64,000 nucleotides of DNA from Oceanobacillus timonensis. Its GTDB lineage: Bacteria > Bacillota > Bacilli > Bacillales > Amphibacillaceae. Both the position numbers and the translations under genes were made by a program. Shown here piece after piece: positions 1 through 9,818 of this stretch. Every line of letters starts with the position of its first letter. The first letter of the stretch is position 1. The notes under the pieces were generated by a model. The model saw only the letters and a list, made by a program, of their open reading frames with translations. It made no database searches and was not told where the DNA came from. The stretch is taken from the NCBI RefSeq assembly GCF_900166635.1, contig NZ_LT800497.1, forward strand, positions 2,322,378-2,386,377. Reading direction: 5' to 3'.

Positions 1-1224
1 AGCGAAAGATGCAGTTGCTTTAGCAGCAACGCCAATTGTATTTTCTAATCCTTCGCCTACAACCATCACAACTGCCAAATCACGATGAACACTTACGGTA
101 TCTACGTTTAATTCATCACGAATCCGGTCAATAACCACTTTTTCTTTCTCTGGTGTAAATTGATTATCTCTGAAAATAACAGACATATCATCGATTCCGG
201 AAGGTGTATGTTCAAACGAAATCCCTTCATCCTCGAATATATTCAAAAGCTTTCTGCCAAAACCTACTTCCCGGTTCATTAAGAATTTACTTACATATAA
301 ACTGCAAAAACCGACATCACTTGCGATACCGACAACACATTGGTCTGTTGCATCTTTTTCCGCAACAACCATCGTCCCGGGTGCATCCGGGTTATTCGTA
401 TTTTTTATACAGACAGGAATTTGTTCTTTAAACGCCGGGATAAGTGCTTCATCGTGAAAAACAGAAAAACCGGCATAGGAAAGTTCCCGCATTTCTTTAT
501 AAGTTAATACCGTAATATCTTTTGGATTTTTTACGAAGTTTGGATTTACTGTAAAAACGGAATCCACATCTGTGAAATTTTCATAAAGATCCGCTTTGGT
601 TCCGGCAGCCAGAATAGCTCCCGTGATGTCCGAACCGCCCCGTGAGAACGTTACTAAATCATCATCCGCTGAATAGCCAAAGAAACCGGGGACAACAGAT
701 ACACCTTCCCGTTCTCTTAATTGATAGATAAGAGAAAAGCTTTCTGGAAGCAATTGTGCATTGCCTGGTTCATTACTTACAAAGATACCTGCATCTTTGG
801 GATTTACATAGCTTGCATGTAAATCGATATGTTCTAAATAAGCACTCACAATTTTAGCAGAACTGTCTTCTCCAACAGATTTTAACGCATCAAGCTGTGC
901 CATTGGAGATATATCAAATTGGAGATATTTTTCAATGGTTTGCTGAATATCTTCCAAAATATAGTGGCCAAGATCTAAATCATCTATAATTTCCTGGAAT
1001 CTGGACATAATTTTTTGTAAAAACAAATCATAATCCTGATTATTTTGTTTGGCATAACAAAGATCGATTAATAAATCGGTCATTTTCACATCATTTGAAA
1101 ATCGTTTTCCCGGCGCGGATACAACAATCACTTTTCGGGAGGAATCGGATTTGATAATATCCGCTACCTTTTTAATTTGTGTTGCATTTGCTACAGAACT
1201 TCCTCCGAATTTTGCTACTTTCAT
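1..1224 (-). CDS. aspartate kinase (5' part, runs off the left edge)
   Basis: The reverse strand is open for 408 codons from an ATG at 1224 and continues past base 1. The first residues, MKVAKFGGSSVANATQIKKV, are the amino-acid-kinase nucleotide loop (KFGGSS). The segment RGGSDITGAILAA near residue 205 is the conserved aspartate-kinase catalytic stretch, and the visible C-terminal part enters the regulatory ACT domains. The enzyme phosphorylates aspartate in the first step of lysine, threonine and methionine synthesis. The insertion-rich N-terminal half resembles the YclM/ThrA-type (class III) kinase of about 450 residues more than the LysC alpha/beta type, so roughly 45 residues should be missing. 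I found no lysine riboswitch in the 245-bp upstream gap. A GGGG ribosome site lies about 10 nt before the start. Confidence 0.9.
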   Translation of the reverse strand, partial: MKVAKFGGSSVANATQIKKVADIIKSDSSRKVIVVSAPGKRFSNDVKMTDLLIDLCYAKQNNQDYDLFLQKIMSRFQEIIDDLDLGHYILEDIQQTIEKYLQFDISPMAQLDALKSVGEDSSAKIVSAYLEHIDLHASYVNPKDAGIFVSNEPGNAQLLPESFSLIYQLREREGVSVVPGFFGYSADDDLVTFSRGGSDITGAILAAGTKADLYENFTDVDSVFTVNPNFVKNPKDITVLTYKEMRELSYAGFSVFHDEALIPAFKEQIPVCIKNTNNPDAPGTMVVAEKDATDQCVVGIASDVGFCSLYVSKFLMNREVGFGRKLLNIFEDEGISFEHTPSGIDDMSVIFRDNQFTPEKEKVVIDRIRDELNVDTVSVHRDLAVVMVVGEGLENTIGVAAKATASFA

Positions 1225-1470
1225 TTACAAGATACCCCATTTCAAAATTCTCGCAATAAACCAGCGATTAGTCTGCAGATTTTAGCCGCATGGTATATTT
1301 TATTTTTACTAATATAACATATTTTCTGTTAAATTAAAGGGGGAAACGGAAAAAAGAAAGAAAAATGCCAAGATAACGTTTCCATTCCCCCTGATTAAAT
1401 CAATTATTACAATTTCTGTTAACCCGGAATGGGGAAACAGCAAGGAAGGTAAGACTGTGATAGCTGCTTA

Positions 1471-1704
1471 TCAGCTTGCCGATTTTTTTTCTTGATTACG
1501 CTTCTTCCTGTCCCGATAAACAATAAAGCCTGCAAGAAATATCAGTCCGCCGAGAAAAAGAATTAAACCGGCAATAAATTGAATGCTTCCATACATAAAA
1601 ACAGGATAAAATGTATCAAACAGGGTGTCACGCATTAATTTAATACCAAAAGCTGCAATTACTCCAGGAATAAATAGAATGAGTAAAGCGAGGTTTCTTT
1701 GCAT
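1471..1704 (-). CDS. yqzF: small membrane protein, YqzF/DUF2627 family
   Basis: This 77-residue protein has two hydrophobic segments (about residues 5-25 and 38-63) and a very basic tail (YRDRKKRNQEKK). An AAAGGAG ribosome site stands 10 nt before the ATG. Its length, topology and divergent position beside bkdR match YqzF of Bacillus subtilis. The family is conserved in Bacillaceae and its function is unknown. The gene is read away from bkdR and the two share a roughly 200-bp promoter region. The assignment rests on context and overall character. Confidence 0.75.
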   Translation of the reverse strand: MQRNLALLILFIPGVIAAFGIKLMRDTLFDTFYPVFMYGSIQFIAGLILFLGGLIFLAGFIVYRDRKKRNQEKKSAS

Positions 1705-1909
1705 AAAACTTCTGCTCCTTTATATATGTACTTTCATTAAGGTAAGACGCTTCTTCTGACTCGAAATGCTTTATTTCTAATGATTTCATTTCAACTTGCA
1801 TATCATTATATCAAAATCTGTCGATAAATAGAAATAGAATTCATTTGCTAAATTATGCATGGTAACGTATGATGAAACTGTGCAAATAAATTCAAGGTGG
1901 ATGGATAGC

Positions 1910-3952
1910 ATGAAGCAAATTCTGATAGTTGGCGCTGGTAAAGGTGGTACTGCATTATTCCACCTGTTTAAAGAAATGAAAAGCATGCAGATTCATGCAA
2001 TTGTTGACAGAGATTCCAATGCTCCTGCTATGAAATTGGCGGAAGAAGTGAATATTCAGACCAGTACAGATTGGAAAGATTGGGTTGACCATCCTATTGA
2101 TATTGTTGTCAATGTGACTGGTGAAGAAAACTTATTCGAAAAAATGATTGCGTTATTTCCAAGAAAGACAATCATTATTCCCGGGTCTGTAGCAAATATT
2201 ATTTATGAATTAATTCATGAGAAAACCGCTTTAACAGATGAAGTAAAAGTGCAGGCAAGTCGGCTTGAACTTATTCTCAATCATATGAATGACGGGATGA
2301 TTGTTGTTAATAAGAAGGAACAGGTACAGCTGTTAAATCGGCGTGCAGAACAAATTCTCGGTAAAAAAGAAAGAGATTATAAAGAGAAACCTATTAAAGA
2401 ATTACTAAAAACAAGCCGTTTATCCCATGTTTTAAGAAGCCAGAGAAAAGAATTGAATCAAAAGACCATTTTGGATAATGGTAAAAAAGTGATTGCTTCC
2501 CGTATTCCCATTATTAATAAAACAGGTGATTTAGTCGGAGCTTTTGCTGTTTTCAAAGATATTACCGAAGTGGTTCAATTAGCGGAAGAAAATACGGATT
2601 TAAACGAAATTAAAACCATGCTGGAAGCTATTATTAATTCTTCAGACGAGGCTATCAGTGTTGTCGATGAGCACGGAAACGGCCTGATTATTAATCCTGC
2701 CTATACAAGGATAACCGGGTTAACGGAAGAGGAAGTCATCAGCAAACCGGCAACAGTGGATATCTCAGAAGGTGATAGTGTTCATATGCAGGTTTTAAAG
2801 ACCAGGCGTGCAGTTCGCGGCGTACATATGAAGGTCGGGCCAGCCAGGAAAGACGTTATTGTGAATGGGGCGCCGGTTATTGTCCAGGGAAAAATGAAAG
2901 GCAGTGTCGGAGTGCTTCACGATGTCAGTGAATTACAATCTGTGACAAAAGAGTTAAAACGCGCTAGGCAGATTATCCGTAATCTGGAAGCGAAGTATAC
3001 ATTTGATGATATTATTGGTAACTCGCCGGAAATGAAACTTGCTTTAGAACAGGCGAAAGTAGGAGCGAAAACACCAGCCACGGTTCTCTTGAGAGGGGAG
3101 ACAGGTTCTGGGAAAGAGTTATTTGCTCAGGCTATACATCATGAAAGCGACCGGAAATTTAATAAATTTATTCGTGTGAATTGCGCCAAGCTATCCGGAC
3201 CTGCTTTGGAAAAAGAGCTGTTCGGCTCTGTAGAAGAAGAGACCGGAAAGTTAGCTAAAACAGAAGGACTGTTTGAACAAGCGGATAAAGGGAGTATCTT
3301 TCTTGATGAAATTGGCGAATTACCCTTAACTATTCAAAAAAAATTGCTTGATGTGCTAAAGGAAAATAAAGTCACTCCCGTGGGAGCGTCAAAACCTGTT
3401 TCTGTTGATGTCCGGGTGATTGCGGGTACAAATATTAATCCAGAGAAGGCTGTCATGAATCATCAGTTCGATGAAAATCTCTACTACCAAATCAATAAGC
3501 TACCAATATCGATCCCCTCATTAAAAGAGCGGGAAGAGGATATTCCAATGTTAATTGAGCATATTATTTATCAGTTGAATGAAGAATATGGGAAAAATGT
3601 TCAAAGAATATCCGATGAAGCTTTAACAAAACTGATGGAATATCATTGGCCCGGAAATGTCAGAGAAATGGCTAATGTCATCAGCCACTCCATGATATTT
3701 ATCGGCAATATGGAAGAACAGATCGAGGCATCTCATTTGCCAACATTGCAAACAAAGGAAATACCTGCAAATCAAGATATAGTACAGACGGATAAACCAT
3801 TAAAATTACAGGAAGCTTTAGATCGTTATGAAAAGAAATATTTACAAGAAGTGTATCTGCAATGTAATAAAAATAAGACGAAAACTGCTAAAGCATTACA
3901 AATATCTGTCCGCAATCTGTATTATAAGCTTGAAAAATATCAAATTGAATAA
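1910..3952 (+). CDS. bkdR: BkdR-type regulator (sigma-54 activator family) with a degenerate GAFTGA loop
   Basis: In the family, BkdR activates branched-chain keto-acid catabolism genes. This 680-residue protein has a Rossmann-like N-terminal domain (VGAGKGG at about 6-12), two PAS-like regions (about 120-235 and 240-355), an AAA+ domain (about 370-600) and a Fis-type helix-turn-helix at the C-terminus (about 635-680). Walker A (GETGSGKE, 396-403) and Walker B (GSIFLDEIGEL) are present. The sigma-54 contact loop is not: after ELFG (436-439) the protein reads SVEEETGK instead of a GAFTGA-containing sequence. The usual LYYRL motif reads LYYQI. I chose the ATG at 1910 because AAGGTGG lies 9 nt upstream. 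The open frame extends 17 codons further without a ribosome site. It may regulate without sigma-54, as TyrR does; that is inference. Confidence 0.88.
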   Translation: MKQILIVGAGKGGTALFHLFKEMKSMQIHAIVDRDSNAPAMKLAEEVNIQTSTDWKDWVDHPIDIVVNVTGEENLFEKMIALFPRKTIIIPGSVANIIYELIHEKTALTDEVKVQASRLELILNHMNDGMIVVNKKEQVQLLNRRAEQILGKKERDYKEKPIKELLKTSRLSHVLRSQRKELNQKTILDNGKKVIASRIPIINKTGDLVGAFAVFKDITEVVQLAEENTDLNEIKTMLEAIINSSDEAISVVDEHGNGLIINPAYTRITGLTEEEVISKPATVDISEGDSVHMQVLKTRRAVRGVHMKVGPARKDVIVNGAPVIVQGKMKGSVGVLHDVSELQSVTKELKRARQIIRNLEAKYTFDDIIGNSPEMKLALEQAKVGAKTPATVLLRGETGSGKELFAQAIHHESDRKFNKFIRVNCAKLSGPALEKELFGSVEEETGKLAKTEGLFEQADKGSIFLDEIGELPLTIQKKLLDVLKENKVTPVGASKPVSVDVRVIAGTNINPEKAVMNHQFDENLYYQINKLPISIPSLKEREEDIPMLIEHIIYQLNEEYGKNVQRISDEALTKLMEYHWPGNVREMANVISHSMIFIGNMEEQIEASHLPTLQTKEIPANQDIVQTDKPLKLQEALDRYEKKYLQEVYLQCNKNKTKTAKALQISVRNLYYKLEKYQIE

Positions 3953-4098
3953 AATAGTCTGCAAATTTTTGCGTGATAGCATGCTTACCAACCGTGGATA
4001 ATAACAGATGCATCATACTATATGTGATACTTTTGCGTCTGTTGTTTGAAATAACATGCAAGAAGAATGAATCTCGAGTTACTATAGGAGGGTTTAAC

Positions 4099-5196
4099 AT
4101 GGAAATCTTTAATTACTTAGAAAAATACGATTATGAACAGGTGCTTTTTTGTCAGGATAAACAATCAGGGCTAAAAGCTATTATAGCAATTCATGATACG
4201 ACATTAGGGCCGGCGCTGGGCGGAACCAGAATGTGGGAATATGATTCCGAAGCAGAAGCTATCGAGGATGCACTGCGTCTGGCACGTGGGATGACTTATA
4301 AAAATGCAGCAGCCGGCTTGGACCTGGGCGGCGGGAAAACCGTGATTATCGGGAATCCTGAGAAGGATAAGAACCCGGAAATGTTTCGTGCTTTCGGCCG
4401 TTATGTTCAAAGTTTAAACGGCAGATATATCACTGCTGAAGACGTTGGAACAACGGAAGCAGACATGGATCAAATTGGGCTTGAAACGGAATATGTAACA
4501 GGATTATCTGCATATAGCGGCACAGCGGGGAATCCATCGCCTATTACAGCACTTGGCATTTTTCAAGGAATGAAGGCTACCGCAAAGGAAGCTTTTGGAT
4601 CAGAATCTTTAGAAGGAAAGACCATTGCTGTTCAAGGAGTCGGAAATGTCGCTTACAGCTTATGCGAATTATTGCATGAAGAGGGCGCACATTTAATTGT
4701 TACAGATATTAATAAAGAAGCGGTGAAGCGTGCGCAAGATAATTTTAATGCCAAAGCTGTTGATCCGGATGATATTTATGATGTGGAATGTGATATTTAT
4801 GCCCCTTGTGCACTGGGAGCGACCATTAATGATAATACCATCCCAAGACTGAAAGCAAAAGTAGTAGCAGGATCGGCAAACAATCAGTTAAAAAGCCGTG
4901 AACATGGCGAGATTCTGCATCAAAAAGGGATCTTATATGCCCCTGACTATGTCATTAATGCTGGGGGAGTCATTAATGTTGCAGATGAATTAGTTGGTTA
5001 TAATCGTGATCGCGCATTACAAAATGTACAGCGCATTTATAAAAATCTGGAGCAAGTCTTTGCTATCTCGAATCGTGATGATATTCCAACAGATATTGCA
5101 GCTGATCGGCTTGCAGAGGAAAGAATTCAGGCAAAATTAAAATCACGTAATCAATTTATGACAAATGAACGAAATATATTAGACCGTAGACAATAG
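4099..5196 (+). CDS. bcd: leucine dehydrogenase (branched-chain amino acid dehydrogenase)
   Basis: The enzyme converts leucine, valine and isoleucine plus NAD+ to the 2-oxo acids and ammonium, feeding the Bkd complex. The product is 365 residues, the usual length. It has the glycine-rich motif GLDLGGGK with catalytic Lys80, the GTTEADM segment of Glu/Leu/Phe dehydrogenases, and the NAD fold ([13 protein letters not shown]). The ATG at 4099 was chosen because AGGAGGG lies 6 nt upstream; the frame is open for 42 more codons but without a ribosome site or conserved sequence. It is the first gene of the operon here. In B. subtilis ptb precedes it. Confidence 0.95.
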   Translation: MEIFNYLEKYDYEQVLFCQDKQSGLKAIIAIHDTTLGPALGGTRMWEYDSEAEAIEDALRLARGMTYKNAAAGLDLGGGKTVIIGNPEKDKNPEMFRAFGRYVQSLNGRYITAEDVGTTEADMDQIGLETEYVTGLSAYSGTAGNPSPITALGIFQGMKATAKEAFGSESLEGKTIAVQGVGNVAYSLCELLHEEGAHLIVTDINKEAVKRAQDNFNAKAVDPDDIYDVECDIYAPCALGATINDNTIPRLKAKVVAGSANNQLKSREHGEILHQKGILYAPDYVINAGGVINVADELVGYNRDRALQNVQRIYKNLEQVFAISNRDDIPTDIAADRLAEERIQAKLKSRNQFMTNERNILDRRQ

Positions 5197-5250
5197 ATTG
5201 GATCATTAGTTATTGACAGACAGGAATAGTAACATGATGGAGGTTGTTTT

Positions 5251-6345
5251 GTGAACCAAAGGGCTCGTATTTTAGTTATCTATCCTGACTTGTATTTCAC
5301 CACGATTGGTGTGTTTGAGGAGAATCATCTTTTATATCAGCAAAAGATTACGCATAACGAAGATGAATTGTATCATTTTGACCAGCTGATTGACCAAGTT
5401 CCATACAGAAAGCAGGCTATATTTGAACAGTTGGACTTGGATGGGATGAATACATCACATTTCATCAGTGTGTGCGGCCGGGGCGGCCTATTACGACCAA
5501 TCAGTGGTGGAACATATCGCGTAAACGATGCGATGTTGTACGATTTAAAAACGAATGCTTATGGGGAACATGTATCGAATTTGGGTGCGATATTAGCGCA
5601 TGAGATAGCTGATAATTTAAATATCCAGGCATACATTGTCGATCCCCCGGTTGTAGATGAAATGCACAATATAGCAAAATATACCGGTATTCCTGAAATA
5701 AAAAGAACAAGCATTTTTCATTCTCTGAATCACCGGCATGCCGGCAGAATTGCTGCCAAGCAACTTGGGGTAACATACCGTACATTAAAGCTGATTTCCG
5801 TTCATATTGCCAGAGGAATTACAATCGCTTCGCATTATCAGGGGAGAATTATCGATGTAACCAACGGGGTAGATGGAGAAGGCCCATTTACCGTTGACCG
5901 GTCGGGAAGTATCCCGTTAAAAGGTTTCTTGACCTATCTGTCTGACCACTATGCTCTGAATGAAGGTTTCTTATGGAACCATGTACAGCATGCCGGCGGA
6001 ATAAAAGCTTATTTGCATACAGAGGATCCATTGATTATCCGCTCCAGATTATTGCAAGAAGATCAGCAAACAAAAGAAGTCATAGAAGCACAAGCATACC
6101 AGATTGCCAAAGAAATCGGGGCAATGAGTGCTGTGTTATGTGGGGAAGTAGACGGGATTGTTTTTACTGGAAAGATAGATGAAAATGATTTTGTCATTGA
6201 CGCGATTATTCCGAGAATAAACTGGATTGCGGATGTGATGGTTTTTTCTGGAAAAAATGATTTAGAAGCGATGAATGAAGGGGTTTTAGAAGTATTAAAT
6301 AGCCCTGGAGAAGCGAAGATATATGTTGCAGAGGAGGCTGAGTAG
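5251..6345 (+). CDS. buk: butyrate / branched-chain carboxylate kinase
   Basis: This acetokinase-family enzyme interconverts acyl phosphates (butyryl, isobutyryl, isovaleryl) and the free acid with ATP production. The 364-residue protein contains VDPPVVDEM and GEGPFTVDRSG, typical of Buk. Translation starts at GTG 5251, 8 nt after GGAGG. The stop codon directly abuts the ATG of lpdV. Its normal partner, phosphate butyryltransferase (Ptb), is not encoded in the window, so its acyl-phosphate supply must come from elsewhere. Confidence 0.93.
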   Translation: MNQRARILVIYPDLYFTTIGVFEENHLLYQQKITHNEDELYHFDQLIDQVPYRKQAIFEQLDLDGMNTSHFISVCGRGGLLRPISGGTYRVNDAMLYDLKTNAYGEHVSNLGAILAHEIADNLNIQAYIVDPPVVDEMHNIAKYTGIPEIKRTSIFHSLNHRHAGRIAAKQLGVTYRTLKLISVHIARGITIASHYQGRIIDVTNGVDGEGPFTVDRSGSIPLKGFLTYLSDHYALNEGFLWNHVQHAGGIKAYLHTEDPLIIRSRLLQEDQQTKEVIEAQAYQIAKEIGAMSAVLCGEVDGIVFTGKIDENDFVIDAIIPRINWIADVMVFSGKNDLEAMNEGVLEVLNSPGEAKIYVAEEAE

Positions 6346-7767
6346 ATGGCCACAGAATATGATTTAGTCATTTTAGGGGGCGGAACAGGCGGCTACGTTG
6401 CTGCTATCCGTGCGAGTCAGTTAAATATGAAAGTAGCAATCGTAGAAAAAGCCGAATTAGGAGGAACCTGCTTACATAGAGGTTGTATTCCTTCCAAAGC
6501 ATTATTGCGCAGTGCGGAAGTTTACCAGCAAACGATAAAAGCTGATACATTCGGGGTTGAAGTGCATTCACCTACATTAAATTTCGCAAAGGTGCAACAG
6601 AGGAAAAATAACATTATTGAACAGTTACACAAAGGTGTCCAAGGTTTAATGAAAAAAGGAAAAATTGATGTTTATCAAGGTTTTGGCCGTATTTTGGGAC
6701 CTAGCATCTTTTCTCCTATGCCTGGGACGATTTCTGTTGAATATGAAAACGGAAATGAAAATGACATGCTACTTCCAAAAAATGTATTAATCGCTACTGG
6801 ATCGCAGCCAAATACGTTACCTGGACTGGATTTCGATGGTGAATATGTCATCAGCTCGAATGAAGCTTTAGAAATGGAAGAACTTCCAAAGTCCGTCGTT
6901 ATAGTTGGCGGCGGCGTTATTGGTATCGAATGGGCATCCATGCTGAATGATTTCGGAGTAGATGTCACGGTTTTAGAATATCAAAAACAAATTTTGCCGA
7001 CAGAGGATAAAGATGTTGCGAAAGAAATGGAAAAACAGCTGAAAAAACGGGGCGTACACATTATAACAGGAGCTAATGTTCAAACAGATACATTAGAAAA
7101 AGATAACGGAGTAATGGTGGAAGCAATAATTGGTGATAAACAAGAACGTTTTGAAGCAGACAGATTACTCGTATCTGTTGGCAGACAAGCGAATACGCAA
7201 AATATTGGTTTGGAGAATACAGATATTCAACTTTCTAACCATACGATTGATACGAATCCATTTTATCAAACCAAGGAATCGCATATTTATGCTATTGGTG
7301 ATGTTATTGGAGGCATGCAGCTTGCACATGTGGCTTCCCATGAAGGAATCACAGCTGTAGAACATATGGCAGGTAAATACACACAGGAAATAGACTACCA
7401 GTCGGTATCAAGCTGTATTTATGCAAGCCCGGAAGCTGCAAGCGTCGGTTTAACTGAAGAACAGGCAAAAGAAGAAGGATATGAACTCGTTATCGGGAAG
7501 TTTCCTTTTAAAGCTGTTGGGAAAGCATTAGTATATGGAGAAACAGATGGTTTTGTTAAAATGATTACCGATAAAAAAACACAGGATTTATTAGGGGTTC
7601 ATATGATTGGACCTCAAGTAACAGACATGATATCCGAAGCAGGTCTAGCAAAAGTGCTCGACGCAACTGCATGGGAAATCAGCCAGACCATTCATCCGCA
7701 TCCTTCTTTATCAGAAGTAATCGGTGAAGCAGCGCTGGCAGTTGATGGAATACAAATTCATGGATAA
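6346..7767 (+). CDS. lpdV: dihydrolipoamide dehydrogenase (E3) of the branched-chain complex
   Basis: This FAD enzyme reoxidises the lipoyl group of E2 and makes NADH. The 473-residue product has an N-terminal FAD loop (GGGTGGY), the redox-active disulfide Cys42/Cys47 in GGTCLHRGCIPSK, an NAD-binding loop (VGGGVIGIEWAS), and the C-terminal HPHPSLSEVIGE with the His-Glu catalytic pair. It follows buk with no spacing, so translation is probably coupled. Position inside the bkd operon identifies it as LpdV rather than the E3 of pyruvate dehydrogenase. Confidence 0.94.
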   Translation: MATEYDLVILGGGTGGYVAAIRASQLNMKVAIVEKAELGGTCLHRGCIPSKALLRSAEVYQQTIKADTFGVEVHSPTLNFAKVQQRKNNIIEQLHKGVQGLMKKGKIDVYQGFGRILGPSIFSPMPGTISVEYENGNENDMLLPKNVLIATGSQPNTLPGLDFDGEYVISSNEALEMEELPKSVVIVGGGVIGIEWASMLNDFGVDVTVLEYQKQILPTEDKDVAKEMEKQLKKRGVHIITGANVQTDTLEKDNGVMVEAIIGDKQERFEADRLLVSVGRQANTQNIGLENTDIQLSNHTIDTNPFYQTKESHIYAIGDVIGGMQLAHVASHEGITAVEHMAGKYTQEIDYQSVSSCIYASPEAASVGLTEEQAKEEGYELVIGKFPFKAVGKALVYGETDGFVKMITDKKTQDLLGVHMIGPQVTDMISEAGLAKVLDATAWEISQTIHPHPSLSEVIGEAALAVDGIQIHG

Positions 7768-7814
7768 ATGAGCACCATAGAATCATGTGAAATGGCTGAA
7801 GGAGGGAAAAAATA

Positions 7815-8828
7815 ATGGCACAAACATCTTGGGAAAATGTAAGTGACGAACTGGCTTTAGAAATGTTTGAAATGATGCTGTTAGCAAGAAAAATTGACGA
7901 AAGAATGTGGCTGTTAAACCGTTCCGGGAAAATTTCATTTGTGGTTTCTTGCCAAGGACAAGAAGCAGCACAAGTGGGAGCTGCATTTGCATTGAATCGC
8001 AAGGAAGATTATATTGCACCTTATTATCGGGATTTAGGCGTTGTTCTTGCGTTTGGAATGACTGCTCAAGATATTATGCTTTCCGCTTTTGGTAAAGCAG
8101 AAGACCCAAACTCTGGCGGAAGACAAATGCCGGGACATTTCGGTCAGAAAAAAAATCGCATACTAACTGGATCTTCTCCAGTAACAACCCAACTTCCGCA
8201 TGCTGTTGGCGTAGCGCTCGCTGCTAAAATGGATAAGAAAGACATCACCGCTTTTGTCACTTTAGGAGAGGGTTCTTCCAATCAAGGTGACTTTCATGAA
8301 GGATTAAATTTTGCCGGCGTTCAAAAACTTCCGGTTATTACCATGGTCGAAAACAACCAATATGCCATTTCTGTGCCTTATGATAAGCAAGTAGCAAGTA
8401 AGACCGTCGCAGAACGTGCGTCTTCTTATGGCATGCCGGGAATTACCGTGGACGGAAATGATCCAATTGCGGTTTACCAAGCGGTAAGAGAAGCGAGAGA
8501 ACTGGCAGCGAGTGGCGGAGGGCCAACTTTGATTGAAGCTTTAACCTATCGTTTTACAGCTCATTCCAGTGATGATGATGATCGTGCTTATCGGGAAGAT
8601 GATGAAGTGAAAGAAGCGAAAGAAAAAGATTCGATTGTAACATTTGCTGCAACCTTGAAAGAAAAGCAAATTTTAGATGACTCCAAAGAAAAAGAAATTC
8701 ATGAGCGGATTGACAAACTGATCAATAGTGCAACGGATTATGCAGAAAAAGCTGCTTTTGCGGATCCGGAAGACACATTAAAATACGTATATGAAGAACT
8801 GGATGAAGGAGGCGAAAATAATGCCTAA
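7815..8828 (+). CDS. bkdAA: 2-oxoisovalerate dehydrogenase E1 alpha subunit
   Basis: E1 decarboxylates branched 2-oxo acids with thiamine diphosphate and passes the acyl group to the lipoyl arm of E2. The 337-residue subunit shows the thiamine-diphosphate motif from GEG (151) to the ENN pair (179-181). The phosphorylation-loop region near YRFTAHSSDDDD is typical of E1 alpha chains. A GGAGGG site lies 6 nt before the ATG. Its stop codon overlaps the start of bkdAB by 8 nt. Confidence 0.94.
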   Translation: MAQTSWENVSDELALEMFEMMLLARKIDERMWLLNRSGKISFVVSCQGQEAAQVGAAFALNRKEDYIAPYYRDLGVVLAFGMTAQDIMLSAFGKAEDPNSGGRQMPGHFGQKKNRILTGSSPVTTQLPHAVGVALAAKMDKKDITAFVTLGEGSSNQGDFHEGLNFAGVQKLPVITMVENNQYAISVPYDKQVASKTVAERASSYGMPGITVDGNDPIAVYQAVREARELAASGGGPTLIEALTYRFTAHSSDDDDRAYREDDEVKEAKEKDSIVTFAATLKEKQILDDSKEKEIHERIDKLINSATDYAEKAAFADPEDTLKYVYEELDEGGENNA

Positions 8829-9804
8829 TATGTCTTATATTCAAGCAATTACCAGCGCTTTACGAGAAGAAATGGAGCGGGATGAAAGTGTCTTTCTTCT
8901 TGGAGAAGATGTAGGGAAAAAAGGCGGTGTATTTAAAGCGACGGAAGGGCTTTACCAGCAATTTGGCGAAGACCGCGTTTTAGACACCCCGTTAGCAGAG
9001 TCGGCGATTGCCGGAGTTGCTATTGGTGCAGCGATGTACGGAAAGCGTCCAGTTGCTGAAATGCAATTCGCTGATTTTATTATGCCTGCTGTCAACCAGA
9101 TTATTTCCGAAGCAGCTAAAATGCGTTACCGTTCTAACAATGATTGGAATGCGCCCATTACGATACGTGCGCCATACGGGGCTGGTGTGCATGGCGGATT
9201 GTATCATTCTCAATCCGTTGAAGCAGTATTTGCAAATCAGCCGGGGTTAAAGATTGTTATGCCATCGACACCTTATGACGCAAAAGGTCTATTAAAAGCC
9301 TCCATTCGAGATAACGATCCAGTTTTATATTTTGAACATAAACGTGCTTATCGCTTGTTAAAAGAAGAAGTACCAGAAGAGGATTATGTCGTTCCAATTG
9401 GAAAAGCAGACGTCAAAAGAGAAGGGGATGACATTACGGTAATTACCTATGGTTTATGTGTTCATTTTGCTTTGCAGGCAGCTGAAAAGTTAGCAGCGGA
9501 TGGAATCGAAGCACATATTCTTGATTTGCGTACGGTCTATCCTCTTGATAAAGAAGCCATTCAAGAAGCAGCAAGTAAAACAGGAAAAGTATTACTAATC
9601 ACGGAGGATAATAAAGAGGGAAGTATTATTAGTGAGGCTGCTGCGATTATTTCTGAAGAATGCCTTTTTGATCTGGATGCTCCCATTCAGCGTTTGGCTG
9701 GACCTGATACGCCGGCAACACCATTTGCGCCAGTATTGGAGAAGTTCTTTTTGCTAAATCCGGACAAAGTAGAAAAAGCAATGCGTGACCTTGCAGAATA
9801 TTAA
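8821..9804 (+). CDS. bkdAB: 2-oxoisovalerate dehydrogenase E1 beta subunit
   Basis: This is the beta chain that completes the E1 active site. The start at 8821 (MPNMSYIQAI) is chosen because GGAGG lies 8 nt upstream, it gives the family length of 327 residues, and the first residues match the family's N-terminus. The frame is open 10 codons further upstream, inside bkdAA. Conserved blocks include GEDVGKKGGVF, DTPLAESAI and the C-terminal transketolase region (LITEDNKEGSI). Confidence 0.93.
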   Translation: MPNMSYIQAITSALREEMERDESVFLLGEDVGKKGGVFKATEGLYQQFGEDRVLDTPLAESAIAGVAIGAAMYGKRPVAEMQFADFIMPAVNQIISEAAKMRYRSNNDWNAPITIRAPYGAGVHGGLYHSQSVEAVFANQPGLKIVMPSTPYDAKGLLKASIRDNDPVLYFEHKRAYRLLKEEVPEEDYVVPIGKADVKREGDDITVITYGLCVHFALQAAEKLAADGIEAHILDLRTVYPLDKEAIQEAASKTGKVLLITEDNKEGSIISEAAAIISEECLFDLDAPIQRLAGPDTPATPFAPVLEKFFLLNPDKVEKAMRDLAEY

Positions 9805-9818
9805 TTGGAGGTAGAAAT

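Noticed and set aside
204..431. 75-codon forward frame at the left edge
   Set aside because: It lies antisense within the aspartate kinase, whose conserved motifs are clear.
1376..1450. Imperfect GTTTCC/GGAAAC inverted repeat after yqzF
   Set aside because: The arms pair only partly and there is no T-run in the needed direction, so I do not call a terminator.
3973..4098. 42-residue N-terminal extension of leucine dehydrogenase
   Set aside because: The ATG at 4099 has a perfect ribosome site and yields the standard length; the extension is promoter DNA.
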